This document shows, piece by piece, positions 54,377 through 64,000 of a DNA stretch of 64,000 nucleotides (its first letter is position 1; every line of letters starts with the position of its first letter). Source of the DNA: Halothermothrix sp. (GTDB lineage: Bacteria > Bacillota > Halanaerobiia > DY22613); NCBI GenBank assembly GCA_016841825.1, contig JAENYK010000018.1, forward strand, positions 1 to 64,000, read 5' to 3'. Under the pieces are notes generated by a model. It saw only the letters and a list, made by a program, of their open reading frames with translations. It made no database searches and had not been told where the DNA came from. Both the position numbers and the translations under genes were made by a program.

Positions 54377-56818
54377 TTATACCTCCTGTTCTTCATATTG
54401 GAGCTTACTATCCAATTCTCTGATTTTTTTCCGTTTTTTTGACCATGAAACTATAAAATGACCGAGTCCCCGAAGAAAATGACCATTTACCATCTCAAGC
54501 ATATCGTCAACCATATTTACATCTACAAATCCCCCCGACATTTTAGCTATTGCGCGAAAGGGCATATTGAATAAATATAAAATATTCAAATTAGGCTTAC
54601 CTTTTCTCTCTGATCTTGTTTTGATTTTATTCATTATTTTATAAACAAGCCTTGCTATCCAACCATCTGCATAATATAACTGAGAAATAGAATCATTTCT
54701 TCCAAGAGGCTGACCGGTATCCCATTTAGTCCGTGGTATTTCATGACCCAGTAATATTTTAAATACTTCATTATCAACATTTTTAATATTAGCACTATAA
54801 TAATCAGCCAATTTTTCAGGATCATATGGATTAACAAAATCTGTCCCTTTAACATTAATGAATCCTTTTAATCTTATATCTGTAGAAGAAGCTCCGACCA
54901 ATATTTCATATTCACCACTTTCAATTTCAAAACTTTTACTTCTAACACTATAAAATCGGAATGCTTTGTCATCAAGGGGAATTTCTATAGTTTTACTCTC
55001 TCCCGGCTCAAGAAATACCTTTTTAAAACCTTTAAGTTCTTTTTTGGGACGAAAAACCTCGCTATTCTTAAGTCCTATATACAGTTGAGCAATTTCTGCT
55101 CCGGCGACCTTACCAATATTTTTCAGAGTAAAGCTAACTTTGGACGGTGAACATAATAAGTCACTATATGAAAAGCCAGTATAGCTTAATCCAAAACCAA
55201 AAGGAAATCGAACAGGAATATTGGCAGTATCATAATAACGATACCCCACATATATAGACTCGCGGTGTTCAACGGTTTTCTCATGTCCGGGAAAATAATT
55301 ATATGCCGGTGTATCTTCATAGTTGACCGGAAAGCTTTCGGTTAACTTACCGCTGGGGCAGATTTTACCGGTAAGCACATTGACGATAGCGCTTGCACCT
55401 GCCTGTCCCGGAAGACATACATATATTAATCCACTACATTGATCTATCCATTTCATCTCTACAGCAGAACCACCACATAAAATAACGATTATCTGTTTAT
55501 TTACTTGATTAAGTGCTTCCAGCAGCTCAATCTGATTCTTATTTATCCGCATATTTTTGCGATCCATACCTTCAACCTCTATGCTTTCGTCCAACCCTAA
55601 ATAGAGCAATACTACATCAGCTTTTTCAGCAAGATTACAGGCCGCATTCTTCAAATTCTCATTTTCTTTTCCGAGTCGTTCAAAACCTTGCTCATATCCA
55701 ATCATCTTCAAATTACTTTTTTTGATTGCTTCTACTCCATTCTCCAGTTTGGTAGGTGTTACCATGCTAGAACCGGCTCCCTGATATCGACTTTGGGCTG
55801 CAAAATCTCCGATTACTGCCACTCTAGTATCAGATTCAAGGGGTAGAATATTGTGATCATTTTTTAATAAAACTAAAGAATTTTCAGCAGCTTGTCGTGC
55901 TTTCATATGATGTTCATCTTTATCAAATTCACCCTTCAAATCCTGACTTTTTGACTTAATTTTAAATACTACATCCAAAAATTGATCTACCCGTTTATCA
56001 AGGATTTCCATGGATAGTCTGCCATCTTTTACAGCCTCTATTACCTCTAAATCACTATTATTACCAGTAGTAGGCATCTCCAAATGACTTCCTGCTTTGA
56101 CACCTTCAATATGATCATTACTGCCGCCCCAATCAGTTACTACAAAACCCGCAAACCTCCACTCATCTACCAGTATTTCCTCCAGGAGATGATAGTTCTC
56201 ATTTGCATATATTCCATTTATCCGATTATAAGAGGTCATCAGAGATTTAGGACTACCTTCTTTAACCGCTATTTCAAAACCTGTAAGATATATCTCTCTT
56301 AATGTCCGCTCATCAAGTACAGTATCTATTGTCATCCTCAACAATTCCTGATTGTTAACCGCAAAGTGTTTAGGACAGGCAGCTATACCAATACTTTGAA
56401 TACCCCTTATATAAGCAGCTGCCATCTTTCCAGATAAATAGGGATCTTCACTGAAATATTCAAAGTTCCTTCCACACAAAGGACTTCGTTTAATATTAAG
56501 TCCGGGACCCAAGAGTATATCGACTCCCCTGGCAACAGCCTCTTTACCAAGGAGTTTTCCAATCTTTTCTGCCATTTCCTGATCCCAACTATTTGCTATT
56601 GTAGCCGATGTAGGAAAACATGTTGCGGGAGAACCTGCATGTAAACCCAGATGATCTACTTTGTCATCTTGACTTCTGATTCCATGAGGGCCATCTGATA
56701 AAGTTACAGATGGTATATTTAATCTTTCTATATCCTGCGAATTCCAGAAATCCTTCCCGGAAAGCAGTATGGCTTTTTCTTCCAGAGTCATTTGATTAAT
56801 CAATTCTTTATATTTCAC
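54377..56818 (-). CDS. Glycoside hydrolase family 3 (beta-glucosidase type)
   Basis: 813 residues from the GTG at 56818 (GAGGTGATATTA ahead); the longer frame from 56848 would enter a terminator. Canonical order: N-terminal barrel with SDGPHGIR, RSPLCGRNFEYFSEDP and nucleophile Asp in GFVVTDWGGSNDH; C-terminal sandwich with acid/base Glu in DESIEVEGMDRKN; fibronectin III-like domain (FGFGLSYTGFSYSD). A 130-residue tail follows. No signal peptide, so cytoplasmic. It probably cleaves beta-linked glucosides imported from outside. Confidence 0.9.
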   Translation of the reverse strand: MKYKELINQMTLEEKAILLSGKDFWNSQDIERLNIPSVTLSDGPHGIRSQDDKVDHLGLHAGSPATCFPTSATIANSWDQEMAEKIGKLLGKEAVARGVDILLGPGLNIKRSPLCGRNFEYFSEDPYLSGKMAAAYIRGIQSIGIAACPKHFAVNNQELLRMTIDTVLDERTLREIYLTGFEIAVKEGSPKSLMTSYNRINGIYANENYHLLEEILVDEWRFAGFVVTDWGGSNDHIEGVKAGSHLEMPTTGNNSDLEVIEAVKDGRLSMEILDKRVDQFLDVVFKIKSKSQDLKGEFDKDEHHMKARQAAENSLVLLKNDHNILPLESDTRVAVIGDFAAQSRYQGAGSSMVTPTKLENGVEAIKKSNLKMIGYEQGFERLGKENENLKNAACNLAEKADVVLLYLGLDESIEVEGMDRKNMRINKNQIELLEALNQVNKQIIVILCGGSAVEMKWIDQCSGLIYVCLPGQAGASAIVNVLTGKICPSGKLTESFPVNYEDTPAYNYFPGHEKTVEHRESIYVGYRYYDTANIPVRFPFGFGLSYTGFSYSDLLCSPSKVSFTLKNIGKVAGAEIAQLYIGLKNSEVFRPKKELKGFKKVFLEPGESKTIEIPLDDKAFRFYSVRSKSFEIESGEYEILVGASSTDIRLKGFINVKGTDFVNPYDPEKLADYYSANIKNVDNEVFKILLGHEIPRTKWDTGQPLGRNDSISQLYYADGWIARLVYKIMNKIKTRSERKGKPNLNILYLFNMPFRAIAKMSGGFVDVNMVDDMLEMVNGHFLRGLGHFIVSWSKKRKKIRELDSKLQYEEQEV

Positions 56819-56835
56819 TAATATCACCTCATTAG

Positions 56836-56863
56836 AAAAATAGCCCATCCAGTGAATGGGCTA
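56836..56863 (-). terminator. Terminator of the permuted GH3 gene
   Basis: TAGCCCATT/(A)ATGGGCTA stem with five T on the minus strand, 30 nt after the stop. Confidence 0.8.
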
Positions 56864-56893
56864 TCCTCCATTTTTCCGATTAAAAACACCTAT

Positions 56894-59602
56894 CTATTCA
56901 GCCACTACCCAGGTTTGTGAGACTGCATATAGAATGTTTTTCGAAGAACGTTGAAGATTTATTGTCATTCCTATCTCTCTATCACCGGACTTAGCAGTAT
57001 TGAGTAAATCTTGAGATTTTCCATTTCCACCCTGCCAGGCTCCCATAACATCTAATGCAAGATCACCACCTGCATAACTCATTTGAACAGCATCCATAAA
57101 AGGATATACCATAGCATCTGTTATCACAGCCCCTTTGAAACCCCATTCATTGCGAAGTACTTCAGTAAGCAGTGAATAATTTCCACCTGCCCAGGTAGGG
57201 CCAACAAAGGCAAATGAGGACATAACTCCCAATGATCCGCCTTCTTTGACTGACATCTCAAATGGTTTTAGATATATTTCACGTATTGCCTGCTCATTGG
57301 CCCAGGAGAATAGATAGGAACGGTCATTTGATTCCCTCGTATTAAGTGTAAAGTGTTTAATAAAGGTAATGACCCCTTTCTCAGCTGCACCCTGTACTAC
57401 ATTGCTTGCGATAATACCAGCAAGTCTACCATCTTCACTGTAATACTCAAAATTTCTTCCGTTAAAAGGAGTACGGTGCACATTCATAGCCGGTGCATAC
57501 CAACCACCATAGCCATGCACCTGTGCTTCATTGCCAACGCTGGTACCCATAATATGTGCGATATCTTTATTCCAGGTTGATGCCAAAACAACTGGAGTAG
57601 GGTAGGTAACACCCTTAGCATCGGTACCCATTATCGCACCAGAATAGGTTGAGGCACCAATTACAGTGGTTCCATCCGGGCTTAATATACGGGGCACGCC
57701 TAAACGATCAATAGATGCTATATTCCAGGCACCATTACCGCTAAGCGAAGCCATCTCTTCCAGAGTAAGCTGTGAAATAAATTCATCCCATTTAGGATCA
57801 TCATAATCCAGACCAACCATCTCAGAAAACATGATCGGCTCTACTAATGTTTGACCATAAGCAGGCATATCTGCTTCGTTATAACCGAGATCTGCATCAG
57901 TAGGAGTACTTACTCCATCCAGAGCATCCAGAACCACCTGTTCTGCTATATAATCATCTATCTTAGGCCCAGTAAAAGCTCGACCATTCGGATCCCAACT
58001 TCTAGTCAGATAATCATCAGGACCCAGAGCATCATCAAAGTGATTCACAGCTGCCTGTAAATCTGTTGAACGTTTTCCATCATGTTCAGTGTTATATATA
58101 ATATCTTCTGCAAGGGTATAGCTTCTGGAGGCGATTAAATCATGAGAATTATCCTGAAGCATGATTTCATAATCCCCTTCTTCCAACACATAACTGCCAT
58201 AATTTTTATAATCATAAGAAGCCATCTCTTCAACAGGAAAAGTAAGTGAATAATATTCTGTATCACCTGGATCAATTATATTTGTCTTTTCAAAAGCAAT
58301 CAGGTTGACAGTAGATTTTTCAATCTTACCTGTATATGGTGGGTTGTAATATATCTGTATAACGTCTTTACCCGGAACACTACCGGTATTTTTTACAGAC
58401 ACACGAACAGTTATCTCACCATCTTCTTCAACTAAAGAAAGCATATCTTTTTCAAAACTTGTATAGCTGAGACCGTATCCAAAGGGAAATATAACATCTT
58501 TATCATAGTCATAGCCCGGATCAGTATCATCTCTCGTTTCAAAATATTTATAACCTACATAGATACCCTCACTGTGTAGTTCAAAATAACCCTTTCCTTC
58601 AGGAGCATTTTCATAATGGAAGGAATGTTCCTTATAACTACCATCCGGATTTCTTTCCAGGTAAATTTCGTTAGCAGGAGCAGCCAGATTATCAGCAACC
58701 CATGTATCAGCCAGACGGCCTGATGGATTTACTGTACCATTTAGAATCCGGGCAAAGGAATTCATTCCCGCTTCACCTGGATAACCAATCCAGACAACAC
58801 TTTTTATAGATGGATACTCATTAATGAAATCAAGTTCCATAACATTGGCAGTATTTAAAACAAGAATTACATTGTCGAATTTGTTACAGACTGCATCAAC
58901 CATAGCGGCTTCTCCAGGTAATAGTTGAAGTTCAGGCACCGAAAAGTCAAATACCTCACCAGCACCACGCCCCAGAACAATTAATGCTGTATCAGAAAAA
59001 TCGTATGCATGATCAAGAATTGTTCTACCATCATCATATAAATTATTTTTATTAAAAGTCTCAACTGGTAGTTCGGGAACTGTAATTCTGTAATCACTTT
59101 CTATAAACTCAGTAGCACTCCTATTAACAGGAGGTTCGGTAGATTCAATTGAAATTTGATCTGACTTAAAATAGTTATAGTATAAATTTAAAAGATCTTC
59201 ATTTAAAACAAAATTACCTTCCGGTCCAGTAAGAGCTGTTTCTAGCTTAATAGCCTTTTCAACATTTGATGCTGATGAGCCCCCTGCATTATAAACAAGC
59301 TGAACACCACGCATCCCAAAAATATTGAGCTTTTGCTTTGCGTCCGAAGAAGTATCCAGAGGTAAAAAGTTATTTTCATTCTTCAAAAGTACAAACCCTT
59401 CATCAGCAATTACCTGTGTAGTATTACTGGCAGATTGAAAAGACATCTTCTGTTCTGGTGTGTCTGGAATAAATCGTGATATCAAATAAGCTCCAGAGTT
59501 AGTAATTACAAAAGCATAGACTAAAATTATTGCAACAAGTAATAACAGACCTGCCGCAACAAAAGGCCATTTTTTCTTCTTTTGAGTCTTATTCTTTCCC
59601 AT
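56894..59602 (-). CDS. Membrane-anchored GH3 enzyme with circularly permuted domains
   Basis: 902 residues from the ATG at 59602 (GAGGAGG ahead). An N-terminal basic stretch and one membrane segment (about 13-33, VAAGLLLLVAIILVYAFVI) anchor it outside. Domain order is inverted compared with the neighbour: first the C-type sandwich (EGFVLLKNENNFLPLD, GRGAGEVFDFSVPELQ), then FnIII (FGYGLSYTSFE), then the catalytic barrel (LSPDGTTV, GRNFEYYSEDGR, nucleophile Asp in GAVITDAMVY). Such permuted GH3 enzymes are known from rumen Butyrivibrio/Ruminococcus. It probably trims oligosaccharides outside and feeds the cytoplasmic GH3. Confidence 0.9.
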   Translation of the reverse strand: MGKNKTQKKKKWPFVAAGLLLLVAIILVYAFVITNSGAYLISRFIPDTPEQKMSFQSASNTTQVIADEGFVLLKNENNFLPLDTSSDAKQKLNIFGMRGVQLVYNAGGSSASNVEKAIKLETALTGPEGNFVLNEDLLNLYYNYFKSDQISIESTEPPVNRSATEFIESDYRITVPELPVETFNKNNLYDDGRTILDHAYDFSDTALIVLGRGAGEVFDFSVPELQLLPGEAAMVDAVCNKFDNVILVLNTANVMELDFINEYPSIKSVVWIGYPGEAGMNSFARILNGTVNPSGRLADTWVADNLAAPANEIYLERNPDGSYKEHSFHYENAPEGKGYFELHSEGIYVGYKYFETRDDTDPGYDYDKDVIFPFGYGLSYTSFEKDMLSLVEEDGEITVRVSVKNTGSVPGKDVIQIYYNPPYTGKIEKSTVNLIAFEKTNIIDPGDTEYYSLTFPVEEMASYDYKNYGSYVLEEGDYEIMLQDNSHDLIASRSYTLAEDIIYNTEHDGKRSTDLQAAVNHFDDALGPDDYLTRSWDPNGRAFTGPKIDDYIAEQVVLDALDGVSTPTDADLGYNEADMPAYGQTLVEPIMFSEMVGLDYDDPKWDEFISQLTLEEMASLSGNGAWNIASIDRLGVPRILSPDGTTVIGASTYSGAIMGTDAKGVTYPTPVVLASTWNKDIAHIMGTSVGNEAQVHGYGGWYAPAMNVHRTPFNGRNFEYYSEDGRLAGIIASNVVQGAAEKGVITFIKHFTLNTRESNDRSYLFSWANEQAIREIYLKPFEMSVKEGGSLGVMSSFAFVGPTWAGGNYSLLTEVLRNEWGFKGAVITDAMVYPFMDAVQMSYAGGDLALDVMGAWQGGNGKSQDLLNTAKSGDREIGMTINLQRSSKNILYAVSQTWVVAE

Positions 59603-60286
59603 TTTATTACTCCTCCTCATTCTCTTCTTTTAGTATCCTAAAGAAATACCTCTAATGACCAGATAAGACATTTCTTTTTCAGAATATAACCTCGTTAAGC
59701 TATCACATCCTTCTCTTATTATTTAGACGAAATCTTCTCTGTACCTCTCCTATTTATTTAGTGTTATATGGTAATTTCATCTATAGTCTAGCGTTTTTTC
59801 TAATATATCACTATTTATTATTAGGTTATAAAGTTTTATATAAAACAATAATCCCTTTTCTATATAATTGAGTTATCACACTACAATAAAAGAAAATTGG
59901 GATTTTATTATCAGAACCTATACCACTTCAACATTATTGATTAACGCTATAAACAACTATATTTATAGTCAATCAATCATAAATTGAATATTTCAGAAAT
60001 TTTAATATTTCAGATTTATTATATACTTTCATTCTTAGTTTGGAAAGACGAACTTCGTAAACGGTAGTTTTATTTCGTAAATTGCATTCAAAAATTATTC
60101 TAACGATATAAATATACCAAAATGCGAATATATATAAATTTGCATAAAAAAAAACACCTCTATTCGTTTTCATGGCAAAATATATCAAACAACCAGAATA
60201 CCATAAACGAAAGACGTGGATGTGTAAACTCAAAAACAATGTGATTTTCTGTCATCTATTTATGTGTGAACAGACTTTCATGATTT
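59603..60286. promoter_or_regulatory. Upstream region of the permuted GH3 gene
   Basis: No convincing gene; a minus frame at 59973-60239 lacks a ribosome site. Two direct repeats TTTACGAA(A/G) at 60053-60061 and 60073-60081 (minus strand), 20 bp apart, fit the spacing of LytTR-regulator sites and lie next to the LytTR system. Confidence 0.4.
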
Positions 60287-61603
60287 TTAATTTTCGCTTT
60301 CAGGAATAGGAAAGATTAAATCTAGCTCAAACCACTGATCTTTAGTATAGACTTTTGCAGTACCCCCATATTTCTCAGCAATATGGCGGATACTTTTTAA
60401 CCCATAACCATGATATCTCTTGTCTTTTTTCGTAGTAACAGGAAAACCTTTTTCAAAATCCAATTCACTTTCAAAATAGTTTTCGAAACGCAAAATTATA
60501 AATCCCTGTTTTTGAAATACTGAGATATGAATTAAACGTTTCTCTTTGTCCACAATCATTTTTTCATATTCTATAGCATTATCCAGAGCATTTCCAAACA
60601 CTGAACAGATATCTCTCACATCCATAAAATCCAGGAGAGAACCATTTACCACACAGGTAAGCTTAATATCGTGTTTTTGGCAATATAAGCTCTTACTGGT
60701 AAGCACTGTATCCAGTACTGAATTACCTGTTTGATTTTGTGCTTCATAATCTTTAATATCATTCTCTATAGAATCAAGCCATTCTTCCCGTTTTTTATTA
60801 TCATTCTCAGCACGTAATGCAGAAATTTGGTGTTTAAGGTCATGATATTTGCGATTAATCATATCAATACTTTCTCGAGAATGCTTATACTGCACGTACT
60901 GATTATGAAGGACATTATTTAATGCTTCCAGTTCTTTTCTTGCACGAGCCTGACAACACTGGATATAATGGGCATATAAAATGGCATAACCTCCAGCATC
61001 TACTAATGTCCTAATTTTGAGTATTTCATGAGGGTATTGACTGCTAAATGGTGTATTTCCGAAAACAAAACTTATATTACTGATAAAAAATACTACACTA
61101 CCTATAAAGACAGCACCGGTCAATTCCCAGGTATTTATATTAATTTGCCAATTATCAGACAAGTATCTCTTCTCCAATGCCCAGACGATCAAAAAGAATA
61201 GTACATACATGATAATAATTAGAAATGACTTTATCCAAAACCTAGTATCATCTTCTGGCCAGAAGAATCTATATATCTGCCATCCCAAAGAGGCAGTTAA
61301 TTCAGCCAGAACAAATGCACGTACACAGTAATATCCAGCATCGCGAATACTGATCTGACATGAACTATAAATAAAAAAGAACATCATCAGAATTGCAATC
61401 ATCATATTGGGAATCCAGAAGACAATAGGTGAATCTCCGGTCAGTACCATAAAACTAGACTGCAAAATTAATGCCACCAGAAATATAATAACCATTTTTT
61501 TCAATTTAAACCGATGGCGAAGTATCGATATATATACAATACAGGCTCCCCATTCAGCCATAGCGGTATAAATACGAGGTATTTCTGATACAGCATTATT
61601 CAC
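60287..61603 (-). CDS. GHKL sensor histidine kinase (AgrC-like)
   Basis: 438 residues, GTG start behind GAGAGGTG. Six membrane segments in the first 220 residues, then a dimerisation helix with the phospho-acceptor His in KYHDLKHQISALR, N box FGNALDNAIEYEK and G box GYGLKSIRHIAEKYGG. AgrC/ComD-class kinases sense peptides or other extracellular signals. Coded 4 nt after its regulator. Confidence 0.9.
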   Translation of the reverse strand: MNNAVSEIPRIYTAMAEWGACIVYISILRHRFKLKKMVIIFLVALILQSSFMVLTGDSPIVFWIPNMMIAILMMFFFIYSSCQISIRDAGYYCVRAFVLAELTASLGWQIYRFFWPEDDTRFWIKSFLIIIMYVLFFLIVWALEKRYLSDNWQININTWELTGAVFIGSVVFFISNISFVFGNTPFSSQYPHEILKIRTLVDAGGYAILYAHYIQCCQARARKELEALNNVLHNQYVQYKHSRESIDMINRKYHDLKHQISALRAENDNKKREEWLDSIENDIKDYEAQNQTGNSVLDTVLTSKSLYCQKHDIKLTCVVNGSLLDFMDVRDICSVFGNALDNAIEYEKMIVDKEKRLIHISVFQKQGFIILRFENYFESELDFEKGFPVTTKKDKRYHGYGLKSIRHIAEKYGGTAKVYTKDQWFELDLIFPIPESEN

Positions 61604-61607
61604 TATA

Positions 61608-62312
61608 CTACACCTCTCTCATATAATCGACCAAAACATCAAGAAAAGCGGTTCTTCTAGAGCGGCTCACTAATAATTTCTCTCCATTTACTATGGTGAA
61701 TCTATCTCTCATACCTTCCACATATCTAAGATTTACTAAATAACAGCTATTACATCGAAAAAAACCTTCATCTTTTAATTCTTCTTCTACACTTTTCATG
61801 GTACCAGACACAGAATATTCACCATCTTTTGTGTGATAGGTAAGAGTATGATTCTCAATTTCTATATAATAAATGTCTTTAATATTTAATTTCTGTGCCC
61901 CTCCCTTATAAACAATGGTAGTATATTTATCAACATGACGGATAATACGGCTAATTCCCCGTTCCAAACGTTGAGTAAAATCAAAATATGAAATTGGCTT
62001 CAAAACGTAGTCCAGAGCATCAACCGCATACCCCTTGATAGCATATTGTGATGTTGTAGTAATAAATATAATCACAACTTCAGAATCAATCTTTCTAATT
62101 TTTTTGGCAGCCGTCATTCCATCCATATATTTCATCTTTACATCCATAAAGATTATGTCAAATTGCGCTTTATAATTATCAATAATTTGATACCCATCCG
62201 TGTAAAAAGTATAATTTATTTTTTTCCCATTTTCATTTGCATAGCGGTCCAGATATCCCCCTAGCTGATGTGCATATGAATCTTCATCTTCAACAATAGC
62301 TATGTTAATCAT
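61608..62312 (-). CDS. LytTR-type response regulator (AgrA-like)
   Basis: 234 residues from ATG 62312 (GGGAGG 13 nt ahead); an in-frame ATG at 62345 lacks a site. Receiver domain with IAIVEDEDSY, phospho-Asp in DIIFMDVKMKYMDG and Lys in VLKPISYFDF; LytTR DNA-binding domain from about 135 (KDIYYIEIENHTLTYHT, FRCNSCYLVNLRYV). It likely controls the adjacent GH3 genes; that is inference. Confidence 0.9.
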   Translation of the reverse strand: MINIAIVEDEDSYAHQLGGYLDRYANENGKKINYTFYTDGYQIIDNYKAQFDIIFMDVKMKYMDGMTAAKKIRKIDSEVVIIFITTTSQYAIKGYAVDALDYVLKPISYFDFTQRLERGISRIIRHVDKYTTIVYKGGAQKLNIKDIYYIEIENHTLTYHTKDGEYSVSGTMKSVEEELKDEGFFRCNSCYLVNLRYVEGMRDRFTIVNGEKLLVSRSRRTAFLDVLVDYMREV

Positions 62313-62345
62313 ATGGGCATTCTGACCTCCCTTTAACTTATACAT

Positions 62346-62676
62346 ATTTTAACGTACTTCTGCAATTTTTACAACAATAATGAACTCGTTCAGCTAAAGC
62401 TGAATCTCAGGGCTTCAGATGAGGATTCAATCCCACCTGAAGTAGAACAAGGCAGTTCCCCCTTATAGAAGTGGGAGTCATAGAACTTAGATCTAAAAAT
62501 GATTAAATATTACTTCTAGATAATTAATTAATATCCTGCTGATATAGTCATCGATATTATCCACATCAGCAGAACAGTGCAGCCAATAGCATCATCATTC
62601 AAAGATTTGATCTGCACACTAAATCCAACATCTGTTCAGATATTATCTCCAAATACAGCTTGAGTATCAAACCGAT
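62346..62676. other. Intergenic region with IS605-type end remnant
   Basis: No gene. Contains repeat copy B; the rest shows nothing I can name. Confidence 0.45.
62381..62494 (-). repeat. IS200/IS605-type end remnant, copy B
   Basis: Inverted relative to copy A (50595-50680) and longer: it keeps a perfect hairpin TTCAGC-TTTA-GCTGAA that is lost in copy A, followed by GAACGAGTTCA. Confidence 0.6.
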
Positions 62677-63612
62677 TCAAAACAATGAAATCTGTCTGTC
62701 TCCATCATCATTATTGAGTCGTTTTACCACCTTGATCTTTCCTTTCACCAAAAGCTCATCTTCCGGTTGATGGGTGCGATAATTCCTCAGAGCCACCTGT
62801 TTATTAAGGTTCGCATAACAATAACTGCATCCATGAGGACAGGTATCATATACTCCCAAATCTACACATTTCGCACATCCACATCCTTCACGGGTTGGAG
62901 AGACTGCAAATTCTTTGCCTAGCTCAAAAAGTTGGCTTAAGTATTCTCCGTCTATGCAGCGACCTCGCTTAACCTTACCACTGACAAGATAGTCATTACA
63001 GCAGCTATAAAGCTGGATGCCATAATTTTTCCCTATATTAGCTAGCTCATCTGCAAACTGCTGCTGCAACTGAAGATCTGATTCCATCAAGATAACTCCT
63101 TTTTTGGATTCCAATACCTGGAACGCCCGTTTGACTTTATCATAAATCGTTGCAAAACTAAAATAACATCTATTGGTATACCCTTCCAAAGCCCGGGCCA
63201 GCTCTTCGAACTGCTGGCGAAAAAATTCTGGTGGGGTGTGATTGGTCAAAACTATCGGATCAAATCTCCATTCCACCTGTTCCGGAGAAGTCCTGTCAGA
63301 TAGCTCTCTGAACACCTTGATCATCTCCCCTACGGGTCGAACCCGCTCTTCAAAAATCCCACTTAAACCAGTGATTGTATAGTGAAAATATAGGTTATAC
63401 TTAGCTTTTAGTTCATCCAGGTAAGGCAGCAATGGTTGATAGTTCTTTGAAATCAGGGCAAAGAGATCCACATCTTCAGGCTTTAAAGAGATCTCATAAC
63501 CCTTAAAGTTAAATGGATTATAATAAACCGCCTTTCCCTCTCTAATCCGTCTCATGAACCATTCCATATAAAATGCAGCAATATCAGTCCGCCTACTGAC
63601 AGAGATTATCAC
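62677..63612 (-). CDS. DUF1848 family protein with C-terminal Cys cluster
   Basis: 311 residues from the GTG at 63612 (AAGAAGGTG ahead). Starts VIISVSRRTDIAAFYMEWF, typical of DUF1848, followed by VEWRFDPIVLT. The C-terminus has REGCGCAKCVDLGVYDTCPH, then GCSYCYAN, an Fe-S or zinc cluster set. The family is distantly related to radical-SAM spore photoproduct lyase-like proteins, but its function is unknown. Confidence 0.88.
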   Translation of the reverse strand: MIISVSRRTDIAAFYMEWFMRRIREGKAVYYNPFNFKGYEISLKPEDVDLFALISKNYQPLLPYLDELKAKYNLYFHYTITGLSGIFEERVRPVGEMIKVFRELSDRTSPEQVEWRFDPIVLTNHTPPEFFRQQFEELARALEGYTNRCYFSFATIYDKVKRAFQVLESKKGVILMESDLQLQQQFADELANIGKNYGIQLYSCCNDYLVSGKVKRGRCIDGEYLSQLFELGKEFAVSPTREGCGCAKCVDLGVYDTCPHGCSYCYANLNKQVALRNYRTHQPEDELLVKGKIKVVKRLNNDDGDRQISLF

Positions 63613-64000
63613 CTCAATCACCTTCTTTTAAAAAATTCTTCCTATATACTGATAGAGTCTATACAAAAAACAGGGTAGATAATCTGGAGAAATAATTTCT
63701 TTACCCAAATATTGTTCTGTCTTGGTAAAATCATATCATCTCCGAGCAATACTGTCCAGTATAGTCTGCTGCTCAATCATCGACCATGTTCTGTGCACAA
63801 TATGTTTAGCTAAGGTAAAAGCTGCACCAAAATTGCCAACAGCTTGTTAATAAGATATAATCTAATTAAGTACTTTTTCCAATCTTTGATTTAACATAAA
63901 TCTATTCAGATACTAACCAGTGATTGAAGACACCTGTTATGAAGAGGACTAATAGTTTAAACCAATGGTTATATTTATTAAAGAGAGGTGAATATCTATG
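63613..64000. other. Intergenic region leading to a plus-strand gene start
   Basis: A 36-codon minus frame at 63739-63850 (LAKHIVHRTWSMIEQQT) looks coding-like and may be a gene remnant, but has no start. At the right edge AGAGAGGTG lies seven bases before an ATG at 63998-64000, evidently the start of a gene beyond the window. Confidence 0.5.

Noticed and set aside
59973-60239. 88-codon minus frame between the histidine kinase and GH3 genes, considered as a signal peptide precursor
   Set aside because: No ribosome site, no AgrD-like Cys motif or processing pattern.
1-64000. CRISPR array or cas genes
   Set aside because: No regular direct repeats with spacers and no Cas motifs were seen; the repeat clusters found are short palindromes or coding repeats.

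Overview
The window is AT-rich, and most genes lie on the minus strand behind strong GGAGG-type ribosome sites. It carries a sporulation-type amidase (CwlD), a DUF441 membrane protein, a LysM coat-like protein, an ECF transporter S component, an AgrC/AgrA-type LytTR two-component system and a perfect CIRCE operator. Together these point to a low-GC, probably spore-forming anaerobic Bacillota (Firmicutes); a Halanaerobiales- or Clostridia-like host is my best guess, but the sequence alone does not fix the genus. Layout: about 1-31 kb is an accessory defence island that ends at a tRNA-His/tRNA-Leu pair (31.26-31.43 kb); about 31.5-64 kb is ordinary chromosome. The island holds, from left to right: a Gabija pair (gajA/gajB) followed by a HamA-like PD-(D/E)XK gene and a small gene that may be the start of a truncated HamB-like helicase; HTH and DUF4258-like remnants; a plasmid-type ParM/ParR partition remnant with an ordered repeat array; a SIR2-HerA-KTSC operon; a frameshifted dGTPase; an AAA+ ATPase/RhuM operon; a frameshifted ankyrin gene driven by a duplicated copy of the AAA+ promoter; a complete type II CBASS operon (CD-NTase, Cap2, Cap3, Cap15-like effector); an ArpU-like phage regulator and a tyrosine-integrase fragment; a 1278-residue SIR2 protein of the Dsr1 type; and a decayed YobI-like NTPase. 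The partition genes, integrase fragment, ArpU-like gene and tRNA boundary suggest layered plasmid and prophage insertions. The most notable observation is a perfect CIRCE element (TTAGCACTC-N9-GAGTGCTAA) just downstream of a good sigma-A promoter of the CBASS operon. This predicts that CBASS is repressed by HrcA and induced by protein-folding stress. A second unusual structure is a 25-bp hairpin over the ribosome site and start codon of the ankyrin gene; a ten-codon leader ORF ends exactly at its base, as in translational coupling or attenuation. All clearly broken genes seen lie in the island. The chromosomal half holds a P1-family peptidase/ECF/DUF441 block, cwlD, a chemotaxis receptor, a six-gene operon for a multi-subunit flavin/Fe-S dehydrogenase plus pruA (probably proline to glutamate), a LysM protein, sbcCD, an M23 peptidase, a cell-surface glycan block (GH3, GtrA, UDP-galactopyranose mutase, GT2), a second GH3 enzyme with circularly permuted domains, a LytTR two-component system and a DUF1848 protein. 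Two lone inverted repeats at 50.6 and 62.4 kb resemble IS200/IS605 ends. The window closes on the start codon of a plus-strand gene.
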